A stretch of 44,629 nucleotides of DNA. Source: Salipiger thiooxidans. GTDB lineage: Bacteria > Pseudomonadota > Alphaproteobacteria > Rhodobacterales > Rhodobacteraceae. The DNA lies in assembly GCF_900102075.1 (NCBI RefSeq), contig NZ_FNAV01000029.1, forward strand, positions 1 to 44,629, given 5' to 3'. The notes under the pieces are model-generated. The model saw nothing but the letters and a program-made list of their open reading frames with translations. It was not told the origin of the DNA and did no database searches. Shown here one piece after another: positions 44,544 to 44,629 of the stretch. Made by a program: the position numbers and the translations under genes. Positions within the stretch are counted from its first letter, which is position 1. Every line of letters starts with the position of its first letter.

Positions 44544-44629
44544 TCAGGCCGTCAGCCCCTCGGGCTCGGCCAGGCCGTTCGCCCGGCAGCAGGCGGTGAC
44601 GGTGTTGGCCAGCAGGCAGGCGATGGTCA
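44544..44629 (-). CDS. folD: C-terminus of FolD (methylene-tetrahydrofolate dehydrogenase/cyclohydrolase), partial
   Basis: The last 27 residues read TIACLLANTVTACCRANGLA, then EPEGLTA, which matches the FolD C-terminus (GGVGPMTIA-LL-NT). The window edge falls within the preceding Met codon. It converges with the thioesterase gene, 16 bp apart. Confidence 0.8.
   Translation of the reverse strand, partial: TIACLLANTVTACCRANGLAEPEGLTA

Overview
The window reads as a chromosomal segment of an alphaproteobacterium of the Rhodobacteraceae (Roseobacter group or a close relative). The G+C content is high, GcrA is present (a cell-cycle regulator confined to alphaproteobacteria), there is an FnrL-type operator, a C-terminal-cysteine ArsR, a ligase-associated helicase/PdeM pair, and a degenerate dispersed repeat (GGAGTTTatc..GGCAAGATGAAGG) between genes. 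No transposase, integrase, CRISPR array, rRNA or tRNA was seen, so this is mostly core chromosome with a few accessory islands.

Layout. 1-348: non-coding stretch with two tandem DnaA-box-like sites and three GAATC (GANTC) sites. 349-5041: a SARP/TolB-like/TPR regulator, a DUF1127 micro-protein, gcrA with a terminator-like hairpin in its leader, an ABC-2 permease, a wrecked EamA transporter and a NUDIX protein. 5207-11669 (minus): complete cytochrome bd system cydD-cydC-(FNR box)-cydA-cydB-cydX; the 45-residue CydX lies in a frame easily missed. 11872-13075: pdxJ-acpS. 13219-15622 (minus): PduO-type cobalamin adenosyltransferase, a twin-TM (HIG1-like) protein, an SDR and an SH3 protein. 15805-22565 (plus): parC, a DUF898 membrane protein coupled to an M48 protease, and etfBA. 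22744-23310: FMN reductase.

23389-25711 (minus): capsule export pair KpsT/KpsE without KpsM. 25945-27310 (minus): arsR-arsP permease with two near-identical 20-bp operators; divergent from them a 4Fe-4S-type uracil-DNA glycosylase and an SseB-like gene. 28818-29825: NylC/DmpA-type P1 peptidase. 29826-30254: non-coding DNA with two copies of the dispersed repeat. 30255-36412 (minus): an oligopeptide-type ABC importer (two permeases and a fused double ATPase) in an apparent operon with an aldehyde dehydrogenase and an SDR, but with no binding protein in view; a NUDIX gene lies upstream. 36517-37656: an orphan PhnM-like amidohydrolase. 37763-40380 (minus): purK, purE and a YghU-like glutathione transferase. 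40719-44080 (plus): DNA-damage helicase (10-C run at its start codon, SOS-like box upstream), an unannotated 42-residue membrane peptide and PdeM. 44120-44527: PaaI-type thioesterase. The right edge cuts the 3' end of folD (minus).

Working together: cydDC exports thiols needed to assemble the CydABX quinol oxidase, and the perfect FNR box places cydABX under oxygen control; ETF feeds electrons from dehydrogenases to the quinone pool; purE/purK carry out the two-step AIR carboxylation; helicase and PdeM form part of a repair module. No wholly new multi-gene system is proved. The best leads are the covarying dispersed repeat, the origin-like left edge, the gcrA leader hairpin, the GANTC cluster in front of cydA, the poly-C tract in the helicase and the small membrane peptide beside it.
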